Assembly (NCBI GenBank): GCA_018711185.1
Contig: DVIQ01000004.1
Span: forward strand, 21,629-85,628
Origin: Candidatus Limivivens intestinipullorum
GTDB taxonomy: Bacteria > Bacillota > Clostridia > Lachnospirales > Lachnospiraceae
Length of the DNA stretch: 64,000 nucleotides
Direction of reading: 5' to 3'
In this document: piece after piece, positions 14,943-23,269 of the stretch
How positions within the stretch are numbered: position 1 is the first letter of the stretch
Layout: each line of letters begins with the position of its first letter
Made by a program: the position numbers and the translations under genes
Notes under the pieces: generated by a model
The model's database searches: none
What the model saw: the letters and a program-made list of their open reading frames with translations, nothing else
What the model was told of the DNA's origin: nothing

Positions 14943-17900
14943 GAATCCTGATATTAAAAAAGTTCTGGTTATCGGCTCCGGCCCGATTGTCATCGGCCAG
15001 GCGGCTGAGTTCGACTACGCCGGCACACAGGCCTGCCGGTCCCTGAAGGAAGAAGGAATCGAGGTTGTCCTGTTAAATTCCAACCCGGCTACGATTATGA
15101 CGGACAAGGACATTGCGGATAAGGTCTACATTGAGCCCCTGACAGTGGAAGTGGTGGAGCAGCTTATCATCAAGGAGAAGCCCGACAGCGTGCTGCCGAC
15201 CCTGGGCGGCCAGGCCGGACTGAATCTGGCCATGGAGCTGGAGGACCGGGGCTTCTTAAAGGAGCAAGGCGTCCGGCTCATCGGAACCACTTCCGAGACC
15301 ATCAAAAAGGCAGAGGACCGTCTGGAATTTAAGAGTACCATGGAGAAGATCGGCGAGCCCGTGGCTCCCTCTCTGGTGGTGGAGAATGTGGAGGACGGAG
15401 CAGTTTTCGCGAATAAAATCGGCTATCCGGTGGTACTGCGTCCGGCCTATACCCTGGGCGGAAGCGGCGGCGGAATCGCCCATAATCACGAAGAGCTGGT
15501 GGAAATTCTGGAAAACGGCCTGCGCTTAAGCCGTGTGGGGCAGGTGCTTGTGGAGCGCTGCATTGCCGGCTGGAAGGAAATCGAGTATGAGGTAATGCGC
15601 GACAGCGCCGGAAACGTGATCACGGTCTGCAACATGGAAAATATTGATCCGGTTGGCGTACACACCGGCGACAGCATCGTTGTGGCTCCGTCCCAGACCC
15701 TCGGGGATAAGGAGTACCAGATGCTTCGTACCTCGGCGCTGAATATCATCAGCGAGCTGAAAATCACCGGAGGCTGTAATGTGCAGTTTGCCCTGCATCC
15801 CACAAGCTTTGAGTACTGCGTGATCGAGGTAAACCCCCGCGTAAGCCGTTCTTCCGCTCTGGCTTCCAAGGCCACGGGATATCCCATTGCCAAGGTGGCG
15901 GCAAAAATCGCCCTGGGCTATACCCTGGATGAGATCAAGAACGCCATCACCGGAAAGACCTACGCGAGCTTTGAACCCATGCTGGATTACTGCGTGGTAA
16001 AGATTCCCAGACTGCCCTTCGACAAGTTTATCAGCGCCAAGAGAACCCTCACAACCCAGATGAAGGCCACAGGAGAGGTTATGAGCATCTGCGACAACTT
16101 TGAGGGCGCGCTGATGAAGGCCATCCGTTCCCTGGAGCAGCATGTGGACTGCCTGCAGTCCTATGATTTCTCAGATCTGGACGATAAGGCTCTTTACAAG
16201 CAGCTGGGGGTTGTGGATGACCGGAGAATCTGGGTAATCGCCGAGGCCCTGCGCAGAGGCTTCCCCTATGAAAAAATCCATGAGATTACGAGGATTGACA
16301 TCTGGTTTATCGACAAGCTGGCCATTCTGGTGGAGATGGAGAATGCCCTGAAGACCCGGGAGCTTACCACAGACCTTTTAAGAGAGGCCAAGCGGATCGA
16401 GTTCCCGGATAACGTCATCGCGAGACTTACCGGGAAAACGGAGGACGAGATTAAAAAAATGCGCTACGACAACGGAATCGTGGCAGCTTATAAGATGGTG
16501 GATACCTGCGCCGCGGAGTTCGCCGCGGAGACCCCGTATTACTATTCCGTATTCGGCAGCGAAAACGAGGCGGTGGAGACGCGTGACCGGAAGAAGGTTC
16601 TGGTGCTCGGTTCCGGCCCCATCCGTATCGGCCAGGGAATCGAGTTTGATTTCTGCTCTGTTCACTGTACCTGGGCGTTCGCGAAGGAAGGGTATGAGAC
16701 CATCATTATCAATAATAACCCGGAGACGGTTTCCACGGACTTCGATATCGCGGATAAGCTGTATTTTGAGCCCTTAACTCCGGAAGATGTGGAGAGTGTG
16801 GTAAACATTGAGAAGCCTGATGGAGCGGTGGTGCAGTTCGGCGGGCAGACGGCCATCAAGCTGACAGAGGCTTTGATGAAGATGGGCGTTCCGATTCTCG
16901 GAACCTCCGCGGAGAACGTGGACGCGGCGGAGGACCGGGAGCTTTTCGACGAAATCCTGGCGAAATGCCAGATTCCGAGACCCGCGGGACACACGGTGTT
17001 TACGGCGGAAGAGGCAAAGAAGGCGGCCAATGAGCTGGGCTATCCGGTTCTTGTGCGCCCCTCCTACGTGCTTGGAGGCCAGGGCATGCAGATCGCCATT
17101 AATGATGAGGATATCGATGAGTTTATCGGAATCATCAACCGGATTGCCCAGGAGCACCCGATTCTGGTGGACAAGTATCTGGTGGGCAAGGAGATCGAAG
17201 TGGACGCCGTGTGCGACGGCGAGGATATTTTGATCCCGGGTATTATGGAGCACATTGAGCGCGCGGGTATCCACTCCGGCGACAGTATCTCCATTTACCC
17301 GGCCCAGAGCATCAGCCAGAGCGCTCAGGATACCATTGTGGAGTACACAAAGCGCCTTGCGAAGTCTCTTCACGTGATCGGCCTGATTAATATTCAGTTT
17401 ATTGTATGCGGGGACGATGTGTATGTGATCGAGGTAAATCCCAGATCCAGCCGTACAGTGCCGTATATCAGCAAGGTAACGGGCATTCCCATTGTGCCTC
17501 TGGCAACCAGAGTTATTCTGGGACATAAGCTCAGAGAGATGGGGTATCCGGTGGGACTTGCGCCCAAGTCCGAGTACATTGCCATCAAGATGCCGGTATT
17601 CTCCTTTGAGAAAATCCGCGGCGCGGATGTAAGCCTGGGGCCGGAGATGAAGTCCACCGGCGAGTGCCTTGGAATCGCCAGGACCTTTAATGAGGCTCTG
17701 TACAAAGCCTTCCTTGGGGCGGGCATTAAGCTGCCCAAACACAAGAACATGATCATTACTGTCCGGGACGAGGACAAAGAGGAGATCGTGGATATCGCCA
17801 GACGGTTTGAGAAACTGGGCTACCGGATTTTCGCCACCAGAGGAACCGCCAAAGCCCTGCAGGCCGCCGGTGTCAACGCGGTGCGCACGAACAAAATCGA

Positions 17901-18141
17901 GCAGCCTTCCCCGAATCTTCTCGACCTGATTCTGGGCCATGAGATCGATCTGGTTATCGATACGCCGCCCCAGGGCGTTGAACATTCCAGAGACGGCTTC
18001 CTGATCCGCCGTACCGCCATCGAGACCGGCGTAAACGTTTTGACGGCCCTGGATACCTCCAGAGCCCTGGCTACAAGCCTTGAGGATACCAGCATTCAGA
18101 ATCTGACGCTGGTGGATATTGCTACGGTGAAGAACATTTAA
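14935..18141 (+). CDS. carB: Carbamoyl-phosphate synthase large subunit
   Basis: A 1068-residue synthetase of the usual length. Two ATP-grasp halves each begin with a matching dinucleotide-like loop, KVLVIGSGPIVIGQ near residue 8 and KVLVLGSGPIRIGQ near residue 555. The halves phosphorylate bicarbonate and carbamate. The last 130 residues (from KHKNMIITVRDED) are the MGS-fold allosteric domain, usual site for UMP/ornithine control. The start ATG is inside the carA end (overlap 8 bp), so the two are translationally coupled. A terminator follows. Confidence 0.97.
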   Translation: MPKNPDIKKVLVIGSGPIVIGQAAEFDYAGTQACRSLKEEGIEVVLLNSNPATIMTDKDIADKVYIEPLTVEVVEQLIIKEKPDSVLPTLGGQAGLNLAMELEDRGFLKEQGVRLIGTTSETIKKAEDRLEFKSTMEKIGEPVAPSLVVENVEDGAVFANKIGYPVVLRPAYTLGGSGGGIAHNHEELVEILENGLRLSRVGQVLVERCIAGWKEIEYEVMRDSAGNVITVCNMENIDPVGVHTGDSIVVAPSQTLGDKEYQMLRTSALNIISELKITGGCNVQFALHPTSFEYCVIEVNPRVSRSSALASKATGYPIAKVAAKIALGYTLDEIKNAITGKTYASFEPMLDYCVVKIPRLPFDKFISAKRTLTTQMKATGEVMSICDNFEGALMKAIRSLEQHVDCLQSYDFSDLDDKALYKQLGVVDDRRIWVIAEALRRGFPYEKIHEITRIDIWFIDKLAILVEMENALKTRELTTDLLREAKRIEFPDNVIARLTGKTEDEIKKMRYDNGIVAAYKMVDTCAAEFAAETPYYYSVFGSENEAVETRDRKKVLVLGSGPIRIGQGIEFDFCSVHCTWAFAKEGYETIIINNNPETVSTDFDIADKLYFEPLTPEDVESVVNIEKPDGAVVQFGGQTAIKLTEALMKMGVPILGTSAENVDAAEDRELFDEILAKCQIPRPAGHTVFTAEEAKKAANELGYPVLVRPSYVLGGQGMQIAINDEDIDEFIGIINRIAQEHPILVDKYLVGKEIEVDAVCDGEDILIPGIMEHIERAGIHSGDSISIYPAQSISQSAQDTIVEYTKRLAKSLHVIGLINIQFIVCGDDVYVIEVNPRSSRTVPYISKVTGIPIVPLATRVILGHKLREMGYPVGLAPKSEYIAIKMPVFSFEKIRGADVSLGPEMKSTGECLGIARTFNEALYKAFLGAGIKLPKHKNMIITVRDEDKEEIVDIARRFEKLGYRIFATRGTAKALQAAGVNAVRTNKIEQPSPNLLDLILGHEIDLVIDTPPQGVEHSRDGFLIRRTAIETGVNVLTALDTSRALATSLEDTSIQNLTLVDIATVKNI

Positions 18142-18195
18142 ACGAAGCTGGGAAATCCCTTATAGCATGGAGCGGAGAACAGCCGCATGAAAAAA

Positions 18196-18245
18196 GGAGC
18201 CGTCGGGAAGTGAGCATTCACTTTCCGGATGGTTCCTTATTTATT
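18196..18245 (+). terminator. Terminator after carB
   Basis: GGAGCCGTCGGGAAGTGA (18196-18213) pairs with TCACTTTCCGGATGGTTCC (18218-18236) apart from three wobble or mismatch positions, followed by TTATTTATT. Confidence 0.85.
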
Positions 18246-18394
18246 CACGTGAGCGCAGATCAAATACCCCGCAGCTCTGCTGCGCTGTAAATTTGATGTC
18301 CCATAGCTTGTTGCAGGGTTTTTGACTATTACGAAGAAGGTAGTGAATTGACGCAGCAGCTAATGTATGAATATGGAAAGGAGGCAAACAGAAC
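18246..18394 (+). other. Intergenic region before the nitrilase-like gene
   Basis: It contains a nested stem-loop, ATCAAAT / ATTTGAT enclosing CCGCAGC / GCTGCG (about 18257-18298), and an open stretch at 18318-18398 that translates as VFDYYEEGSELTQQLMYEYG and ends in a TGA overlapping the next start. It could be the tail of a decayed gene. TTGACG near 18348 could be a -35 but no good -10 is evident. Confidence 0.35.
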
Positions 18395-19132
18395 ATGAAA
18401 ATCGCACTGGCATCCGCGCCGACAGCGGATAAAGACATACAGAAAAATCTGACGTATATCGCGCAAGCCGCAGAACAGTGCAGAGGCAACGCGGATTTGA
18501 TTGTTTTCGGGGAAGCGGTTCTGCAGGGATTTAACTGTCTGACCTGGGAGTATGAAAAGGACAGAAAAACAGCAGTCTCCCAAACGGATGCGCCAATCGC
18601 GCAAATCCGCCGGATTGCAAAGGAAAATCATATGGCGATTTCTTTTGGATATATCGAAAAAAGCGGCGATCTCCTGTACAGCAGCCAGCTTGTGATCGAT
18701 TCCTTTGGGACGATCCTTTTCAATTACCGCCGCGTGAGCGCAGGGTGGAAATTCTCCTGGCTTACCGACAGCCGTTATCGGGAAGGGGAACATTTCGGAA
18801 GCTTTTCTTATATGGGAAGAAAGTTCTCCATCGGTTTATGCGGAGATCTCTGGACAGAAGGCAAACCGGAAGAAATGCGGGGAGAGAACGCGGATATTGT
18901 TTTGTGGCCCGTTAACTGCAATTTTGAGCCGGAAGAATGGAACAGTACGGTCAAATACGAATATGCCGTACAGGCTGCCCTTTGCGGAGATAAGGTGCTG
19001 TATGTCAATCCATTCTGCGTTAATCCAGACGCGGAAGATTGTTCCACCGGCGGGGCCGCTTATTTCAAAAAGGGGGTAATTGCGTCTGAATTACCTGCAG
19101 GCGGCAGCGGTATACTGCTTGTAGAAATATAG
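18395..19132 (+). CDS. Carbon-nitrogen hydrolase (nitrilase superfamily) protein
   Basis: A 245-residue member of the superfamily that cleaves amide or nitrile C-N bonds with a Glu-Lys-Cys triad. E40 (IVFGEAVLQG) and the nucleophile C149 (IGLCGDLW) are clear. The catalytic lysine position, usually YRK, reads NYRRVSAGWK, with arginine at 113 and a lysine six residues later, so activity is uncertain. The ribosome site GAAAGGAGG precedes the start. It stands alone between carB and moaC; no neighbour suggests a substrate. Confidence 0.75.
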   Translation: MKIALASAPTADKDIQKNLTYIAQAAEQCRGNADLIVFGEAVLQGFNCLTWEYEKDRKTAVSQTDAPIAQIRRIAKENHMAISFGYIEKSGDLLYSSQLVIDSFGTILFNYRRVSAGWKFSWLTDSRYREGEHFGSFSYMGRKFSIGLCGDLWTEGKPEEMRGENADIVLWPVNCNFEPEEWNSTVKYEYAVQAALCGDKVLYVNPFCVNPDAEDCSTGGAAYFKKGVIASELPAGGSGILLVEI

Positions 19133-19187
19133 AAGCCGCAAACAATGAAGAAAACGCCTTATACGGCGATGAAACGGAGCAAAGAGC

Positions 19188-19676
19188 ATGAATCATTTTG
19201 ATGAAAACGGCAGCGCCAGGATGGTGGATGTTTCCGGAAAGGCGCCCACGGCGCGCACGGCTACGGCCCGCGGAAGCATTTTTGTAAGCCAGGCCGTGAT
19301 GGATGCCGTACTGCAGCGGACGGTGAAAAAGGGAGATGTCCTGGGCGTAGCCCGGGTGGCGGGGATCATGGGAGTGAAGCAAACGGCGAACCTGATTCCC
19401 ATGTGTCATGTGCTGTGCATTCAAAAGTGCAGCCTGGATTTTGAGACGAACCCGGAAAAGGGGGAGATTACCGCCGTCTGTACGGTGGGGCTGGAAGGAA
19501 AGACCGGGGTGGAGATGGAAGCCCTGACGGGAGTGACCACGGCTTTGCTTACGATTTACGATATGTGCAAGGCCATCGATAAGGAGATGGTGCTTGGTGA
19601 TATTCATTTGGTGGAAAAAACGGGAGGGAAAAGCGGTGTGTTCCGATACGGAAAAGAGAATCAGAAAAGCGAATGA
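19188..19676 (+). CDS. moaC: Cyclic pyranopterin monophosphate synthase
   Basis: A 162-residue MoaC, which with MoaA makes the cyclic pyranopterin of molybdenum cofactor. Motifs are RMVDVSGKAPTARTATARG, GIMGVKQTANLIPMCH and VEMEALTGVTTALLTIYDMCKAID, all family hallmarks; length is usual. The start follows GGAGCAAAG. No other cofactor gene is in the window, so it is an isolated pathway gene here. Its last 41 bases overlap the start of the next gene in another frame. Confidence 0.95.
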   Translation: MNHFDENGSARMVDVSGKAPTARTATARGSIFVSQAVMDAVLQRTVKKGDVLGVARVAGIMGVKQTANLIPMCHVLCIQKCSLDFETNPEKGEITAVCTVGLEGKTGVEMEALTGVTTALLTIYDMCKAIDKEMVLGDIHLVEKTGGKSGVFRYGKENQKSE

Positions 19677-20157
19677 GAAGGATATGCCAAGGATACTGGA
19701 AATCTACGAGGAAGCCAGACGGTTTATGGCGGAAAACGGAAATCCCGGTCAGTGGACGGACGGCTATCCCCAGGAGGAGCTGATCCGGGAGGATATGACC
19801 AGGGGAAACCTGTATCTTTGTGAGGACGGAGACGGGATTGCCGCGGTGTTTGTGTTCTTTTTGGATGAGGAGCCCAGCTATCGGAACATTTCCGGGGGCG
19901 CCTGGCTGAACGAGGAACCTTACGGGACGATCCACCGGATTGCATCTGCCGGTAAGAGAAAAGGAGCGGCTTCCTTTTGCGTGGACTGGTGCTATGAACA
20001 GTGCCGGAATCTGCGTATTGATACCTACAAAGACAATCTTCCCATGCAGCGGTTTCTGAAAAAGAAGGGTTTTTTGTTCTGCGGGGCAGTTCAGGTTGAG
20101 AATACAAAAGGAGACCGGGAGCGGCTCGCGTTTCAGAAGTGTGAAAATAAGCGTTAG
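19636..20157 (+). CDS. GNAT-family N-acetyltransferase
   Basis: A 173-residue acetyl-CoA-dependent acyltransferase. RIRKANEKDMPRILEIYEEA is the N-terminal strand-helix of the fold, IHRIASAGKRKGAASFCVDW is the acetyl-CoA loop, and LRIDTYKDNLPMQRFLKKKGF is the C-terminal signature. GTG 19636 is chosen because GGGAGGG lies 7 bp upstream; a longer frame from 19594 would start deep inside moaC without a ribosome site. It is translationally coupled to moaC by overlap. Substrate unknown. Confidence 0.85.
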   Translation: MCSDTEKRIRKANEKDMPRILEIYEEARRFMAENGNPGQWTDGYPQEELIREDMTRGNLYLCEDGDGIAAVFVFFLDEEPSYRNISGGAWLNEEPYGTIHRIASAGKRKGAASFCVDWCYEQCRNLRIDTYKDNLPMQRFLKKKGFLFCGAVQVENTKGDRERLAFQKCENKR

Positions 20158-20195
20158 AAAGCAGGATAAAAGCGAAAAACGCCGGATAAAACAAC

Positions 20196-20232
20196 AAAAG
20201 AGAGCGGTTCCAGTAAGGGGCCGCTCTTTTGT
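20196..20232. terminator. Bidirectional terminator between GNAT and ABC-F genes
   Basis: AGAGCGGTTCC pairs with GGGGCCGCTCT around AGTAA, with TTTTGT on one side and, on the other strand, CTCTTTTGTTGTTTT. It can serve the convergent gene pair. Confidence 0.8.
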
Positions 20233-20310
20233 GAAAACTGAATCGGCAATGAGAATATACCGCATGAGAAGCATCCGAAACCGGACAGCCGCAGGCGCGG
20301 CGGCCGGCTT

Positions 20311-21948
20311 TTAGTTGTCCTCCGGCTTTTCGTCGTTGCTGTAAACCTGGCGCTTTCTTGCCATTTCGTCGCTTTCCAGGTATTCGTCGTAGGTGGTAAT
20401 CTTGTCGATCAGGGTTCCGTTGGGAAGGATTTCCATGATCCGGTTCGCCGTAGTCTGGACAATCTGATGGTCGCGGGAGGCGAACAGGAGCACGCCCGGG
20501 AACTTGATCATGCCGTTGTTCAGGGCAGTGATGGACTCCATATCCAGGTGGTTGGTGGGCTCGTCCATGATCAGAACGTTGGCGCCGGAGATCATGAGCT
20601 TGGAGAGAAGGCAGCGCACCTTCTCGCCTCCGGAGAGAACCTTCACCTTCTTTACGCCGTCGTCACCGGCGAAGAGCATTCTTCCAAGGAAGCCGCGAAC
20701 ATAGGTCACATCCTTGATCTCAGAATACTGGGTCAGCCAGTCTACGATAATCAGATCATTGTCAAACTCCTTGGTGCTGTCCTTGGGGAAATAGGACTGG
20801 GAGGTGGTGACGCCCCATTTAAAGGTTCCCTCATCCGGCTCGATTTCACCCATGAGGATCTGGAACAGGGTGGTCTTCGCCAGCTCGTTTCCGCCCACAA
20901 AGGCGACCTTGTCGTCATGGCCGAGGATAAAGGAGATGTTGTCCAGAACCTTTACACCGTCGATGGTTTTGCTGATGCCCTCCACGGTGAGAACTTCGTT
21001 TCCGATTTCCCGGTTCGGACGGAAGTCGATGTACGGGTATTTTCGGCTGGAAGGACGGATCTCGTCAAGCTGGATTTTTTCAAGGGCGCGCTTTCTGGAG
21101 GTCGCCTGCTTGGATTTGGAGGCGTTGGCGCTGAAACGGGAGATAAACTCCTGGAGCTCCTTGATCTTTTCTTCCTTTTTCTTATTCGCTTCCTTCATCT
21201 GGCGGATCAGAAGCTGGCTGGACTCATACCAGAAATCGTAGTTTCCGGCGTAAAGCTGAATCTTGCCGTAGTCGATGTCCGCGATCTGGGTGCAGACTTT
21301 GTTCAGAAAATACCGGTCATGGGATACCACGATAACAGTGTTCGGGAAATCGATGAGAAATTCCTCAAGCCAGCTTATGGCGTCCAGATCCAGGTGGTTG
21401 GTGGGCTCGTCCAGAAGCAGGATGTCCGGATTTCCAAAAAGGGCTCTGGCCAGAAGCACCTTTACCTTTTCCGAACCATTCAGATCCTTCATCAGGGAGT
21501 AGTGAAGCTCCGGACCGATTCCAAGGCCGTTCAAAAGCTGGGCCGCATCGGACTCCGCCTCCCAGCCGTTCATCTCCGCGAATTCGCCCTCCAGCTCACT
21601 GGCGCGGATTCCGTCTTCCTCGGAGAAATCCTCTTTGGCGTAGATGGCTTCTTTTTCCTTCATCACATCGTAGAGATGCTGGTTTCCCATAATCACCGTA
21701 TCCATAACGGGATAGGCATCATATTTAAAGTGATCCTGCTCCAGGACAGAGAGACGCTGACCGGGGGTGATGGTCACATCGCCCTTTGTGGTCTCAAGCT
21801 GACCGGACAGAATTTTCAGAAACGTGGATTTGCCGGCTCCGTTGGCACCGATGAGGCCGTAGCAGTTTCCTTCGGTAAACTTAATATTGACATCCTCAAA
21901 CAATGCTTTTTTGCCGATACGCAGCGTTACATTATTTGCACTAATCAT
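20311..21948 (-). CDS. ABC-F family ATPase (YbiT-like)
   Basis: A 545-residue soluble protein with two ABC ATPase domains and no membrane domain. Domain 1 has GANGAGKSTFLKILSG and DEPTNHLDLDAISWLE; its signature is LNGSEKVKVLLARA. Domain 2 has an unusual Walker A, GGNELAKTTLFQ, then LSGGEKVRCLLSK and MDEPTNHLDMESI. ABC-F proteins bind the ribosomal E site; some relieve elongation stress or antibiotic inhibition. SRDHQ in place of the usual SHDR after domain 2 fits the YbiT branch. The start at 21948 (MISANNVTLRIG) is behind GAAAGGAAA; a 27-codon upstream extension is rejected. A palindromic repeat sits upstream. Confidence 0.9.
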   Translation of the reverse strand: MISANNVTLRIGKKALFEDVNIKFTEGNCYGLIGANGAGKSTFLKILSGQLETTKGDVTITPGQRLSVLEQDHFKYDAYPVMDTVIMGNQHLYDVMKEKEAIYAKEDFSEEDGIRASELEGEFAEMNGWEAESDAAQLLNGLGIGPELHYSLMKDLNGSEKVKVLLARALFGNPDILLLDEPTNHLDLDAISWLEEFLIDFPNTVIVVSHDRYFLNKVCTQIADIDYGKIQLYAGNYDFWYESSQLLIRQMKEANKKKEEKIKELQEFISRFSANASKSKQATSRKRALEKIQLDEIRPSSRKYPYIDFRPNREIGNEVLTVEGISKTIDGVKVLDNISFILGHDDKVAFVGGNELAKTTLFQILMGEIEPDEGTFKWGVTTSQSYFPKDSTKEFDNDLIIVDWLTQYSEIKDVTYVRGFLGRMLFAGDDGVKKVKVLSGGEKVRCLLSKLMISGANVLIMDEPTNHLDMESITALNNGMIKFPGVLLFASRDHQIVQTTANRIMEILPNGTLIDKITTYDEYLESDEMARKRQVYSNDEKPEDN

Positions 21949-22095
21949 GGCATTTCCTTTCTTTCGGGCGCGTTCCGAACCGAAAGCCGAAAAGGATGGA
22001 CGGAACGCAGGTTTTTCTGCAATAATCAATCCATTCTATTGTACAGGAAAAATGAAAAAAAGCAAGCTAAACTTGAATTCAATACCAAGGTTACG

Positions 22096-22230
22096 GAAAC
22101 AGTTCAGTCCAGGTCTGCGTACATGCTGCGCAGACCGTAAGAACGTGAGTCAGGAGTGCAAAAATCCCATCGCCGCAGGCAATTTCAAATGGATTTTTGC
22201 AGTTGCGGTTCAGCAAGGCTGAATTGTTAG
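22096..22230 (-). mobile_element. Long (135-bp) palindromic element, copy L2, with 8-bp target duplication
   Basis: The same element as 27089-27222 in reverse orientation: ends GAAACAGTTCAG and CTGAATTGTTAG, with a GGTCTGCG / CGCAGACC hairpin, a GCAAAAATCC / GGATTTTTGC hairpin, and a final GTTCAGC / GCTGAAT hairpin. The flanks AGGTTACG (22088-22095) and AAGTTACG (22231-22238) match in seven of eight positions. The right-hand copy contains the stop codon of the response regulator gene. Confidence 0.85.
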
Positions 22231-22233
22231 AAG

Positions 22234-22836
22234 TTACGGGGAATAGGGCTCGTCTGGGTCCGCGAAAATATGCATCAGCTCGTTTTGGCTGGAAAATCCA
22301 AGCTTTTTTAATACCATGGTTTTCTGGTTGGATATGGTTTTGGGCGAGGAATGGAGGGTTACGTCTCTGCCGATCATGATTTCAAAAACGCTGCGCTCCG
22401 CCGGAGAAAGGCGGGAGAGAAGCAGGGATTTGATCATGAACTCCTGCGGCGTGGCGCCGGCGGCGGTTTTGCGTATCGTTTCGATCAGAAGATCAAAATG
22501 GGATTTGAACAGGTAGCCGTGAGCTAAACTGTTTACGGCAGCTTCAACTACCGTAGTGGGGTTTTCATAGGAGGTCAGGATCAGCACCTTGGAATCGGTG
22601 GCAAGACGAATCTGCCGGGAAGCGGAAATGCCTTCCGATACCGATTTTCCGAGACTTAAATCCATCAGGACAATGTCTGGCGGCCGCTGGAGAGCGGCGC
22701 GGACCGCTGCCGCGGGATTATCGAAACACCCGGCGGTTTCCATATCAGGCTCCCGGAGGATGGCCCGGCGTATTAAAAATTGAAAGTCCATATCGTCCTC
22801 GACGATCATGACTGAGATTTTTTTATGGGGATTCAT
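22234..22836 (-). CDS. Orphan response regulator (receiver plus LuxR-type HTH)
   Basis: A 200-residue NarL/FixJ-type regulator. The receiver has the acidic pocket E13-D14-D15, phosphoacceptor D59 (IVLMDLSLG), T88 (ILTSYEN) and K111 (YLFKSH). The C-terminal 50 residues are a LuxR-type helix-turn-helix (LSPAERSVFEIM to NQKTMVLKKLGFSSQNEL). The ribosome site GAGGAG precedes ATG 22836. No histidine kinase is adjacent, so the phosphodonor is elsewhere. Its stop codon lies in the target duplication of the L2 repeat. Targets unknown; the divergent BMC operon is one candidate. Confidence 0.87.
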   Translation of the reverse strand: MNPHKKISVMIVEDDMDFQFLIRRAILREPDMETAGCFDNPAAAVRAALQRPPDIVLMDLSLGKSVSEGISASRQIRLATDSKVLILTSYENPTTVVEAAVNSLAHGYLFKSHFDLLIETIRKTAAGATPQEFMIKSLLLSRLSPAERSVFEIMIGRDVTLHSSPKTISNQKTMVLKKLGFSSQNELMHIFADPDEPYSP

Positions 22837-22942
22837 CGGAAATACTCCTCAAGTGGACTACCCGTCACCGAAAGGCAAAGGGCTTCTAAGAGTCTTGCGG
22901 CTCTATTTATAAAATAGCATGAATAAACGCAAAACGAAAGGA

Positions 22943-22961
22943 TTCCCAAAAAATTTGGGAA
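22943..22961. promoter_or_regulatory. Perfect inverted repeat in the divergent regulator/BMC intergenic region
   Basis: TTCCCAAA-AAA-TTTGGGAA, a perfect 8-bp inverted repeat with a 3-bp centre, about 110 bp before the response regulator start and 310 bp before the aldolase. It looks like an operator for a dimeric regulator; the factor is unknown. Confidence 0.45.
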
Positions 22962-22974
22962 AATATGAGTAATG

Positions 22975-23003
22975 GTAACGGTTCAACAGGGCCAAGCTGC
23001 TGC
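22975..23003 (+). repeat. 29-bp palindromic repeat, copy M4 (degenerate)
   Basis: GTAACGGTTCAAC, 3-nt centre, then GCCAAGCTGCTGC: the left arm and total length fit the family and the right end matches copy M1 (GCTGCTGC). No convincing 8-bp duplication is visible. Confidence 0.5.
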
Positions 23004-23186
23004 AAATGCGGGAAATAATATTCGGCGGGAAGGGGGGGTCGGGCATGGCCAGCCGTCTTTGAAAGAGAAAAAATGAAGTTGGTTTTGTGTTGAATTATGT
23101 TGCTTTGCCGGGCGAAAAGAGAGAAAATGGAAAAAAGCCCGGAAAAACGCGGGTTTTTGCGGGCGTGAAAAACTTGAAAAATTAAG

Positions 23187-23215
23187 TTGCTTTTTGTAGT
23201 CGATCATGATAGAAT
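23187..23215 (+). promoter_or_regulatory. Promoter of the aldolase-BMC operon
   Basis: TTGCTT (23187-23192) and TAGAAT (23210-23215) with a 17-bp spacer, 54 bp before the aldolase start. A weak hairpin followed by TTTTT (CCCG / CGGG, about 23131-23156) lies upstream. The rest of 22837-23186 holds nothing else I recognise. Confidence 0.6.
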
Positions 23216-23269
23216 AAATTCAAACCAAAATAAAACAACATAAACAAACATGTAAGGAGGATTTATTTC

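Noticed and set aside
20467..22140. Long plus-strand open frame opposite the ABC-F gene
   Set aside because: The minus strand encodes both ATPase domains without interruption; the plus frame is a shadow.
23131..23156. CCCG / CGGG hairpin with TTTTT before the aldolase promoter considered as a terminator
   Set aside because: The paired core is only 4 bp plus A-T pairs with a bulge, and no gene precedes it on the plus strand.
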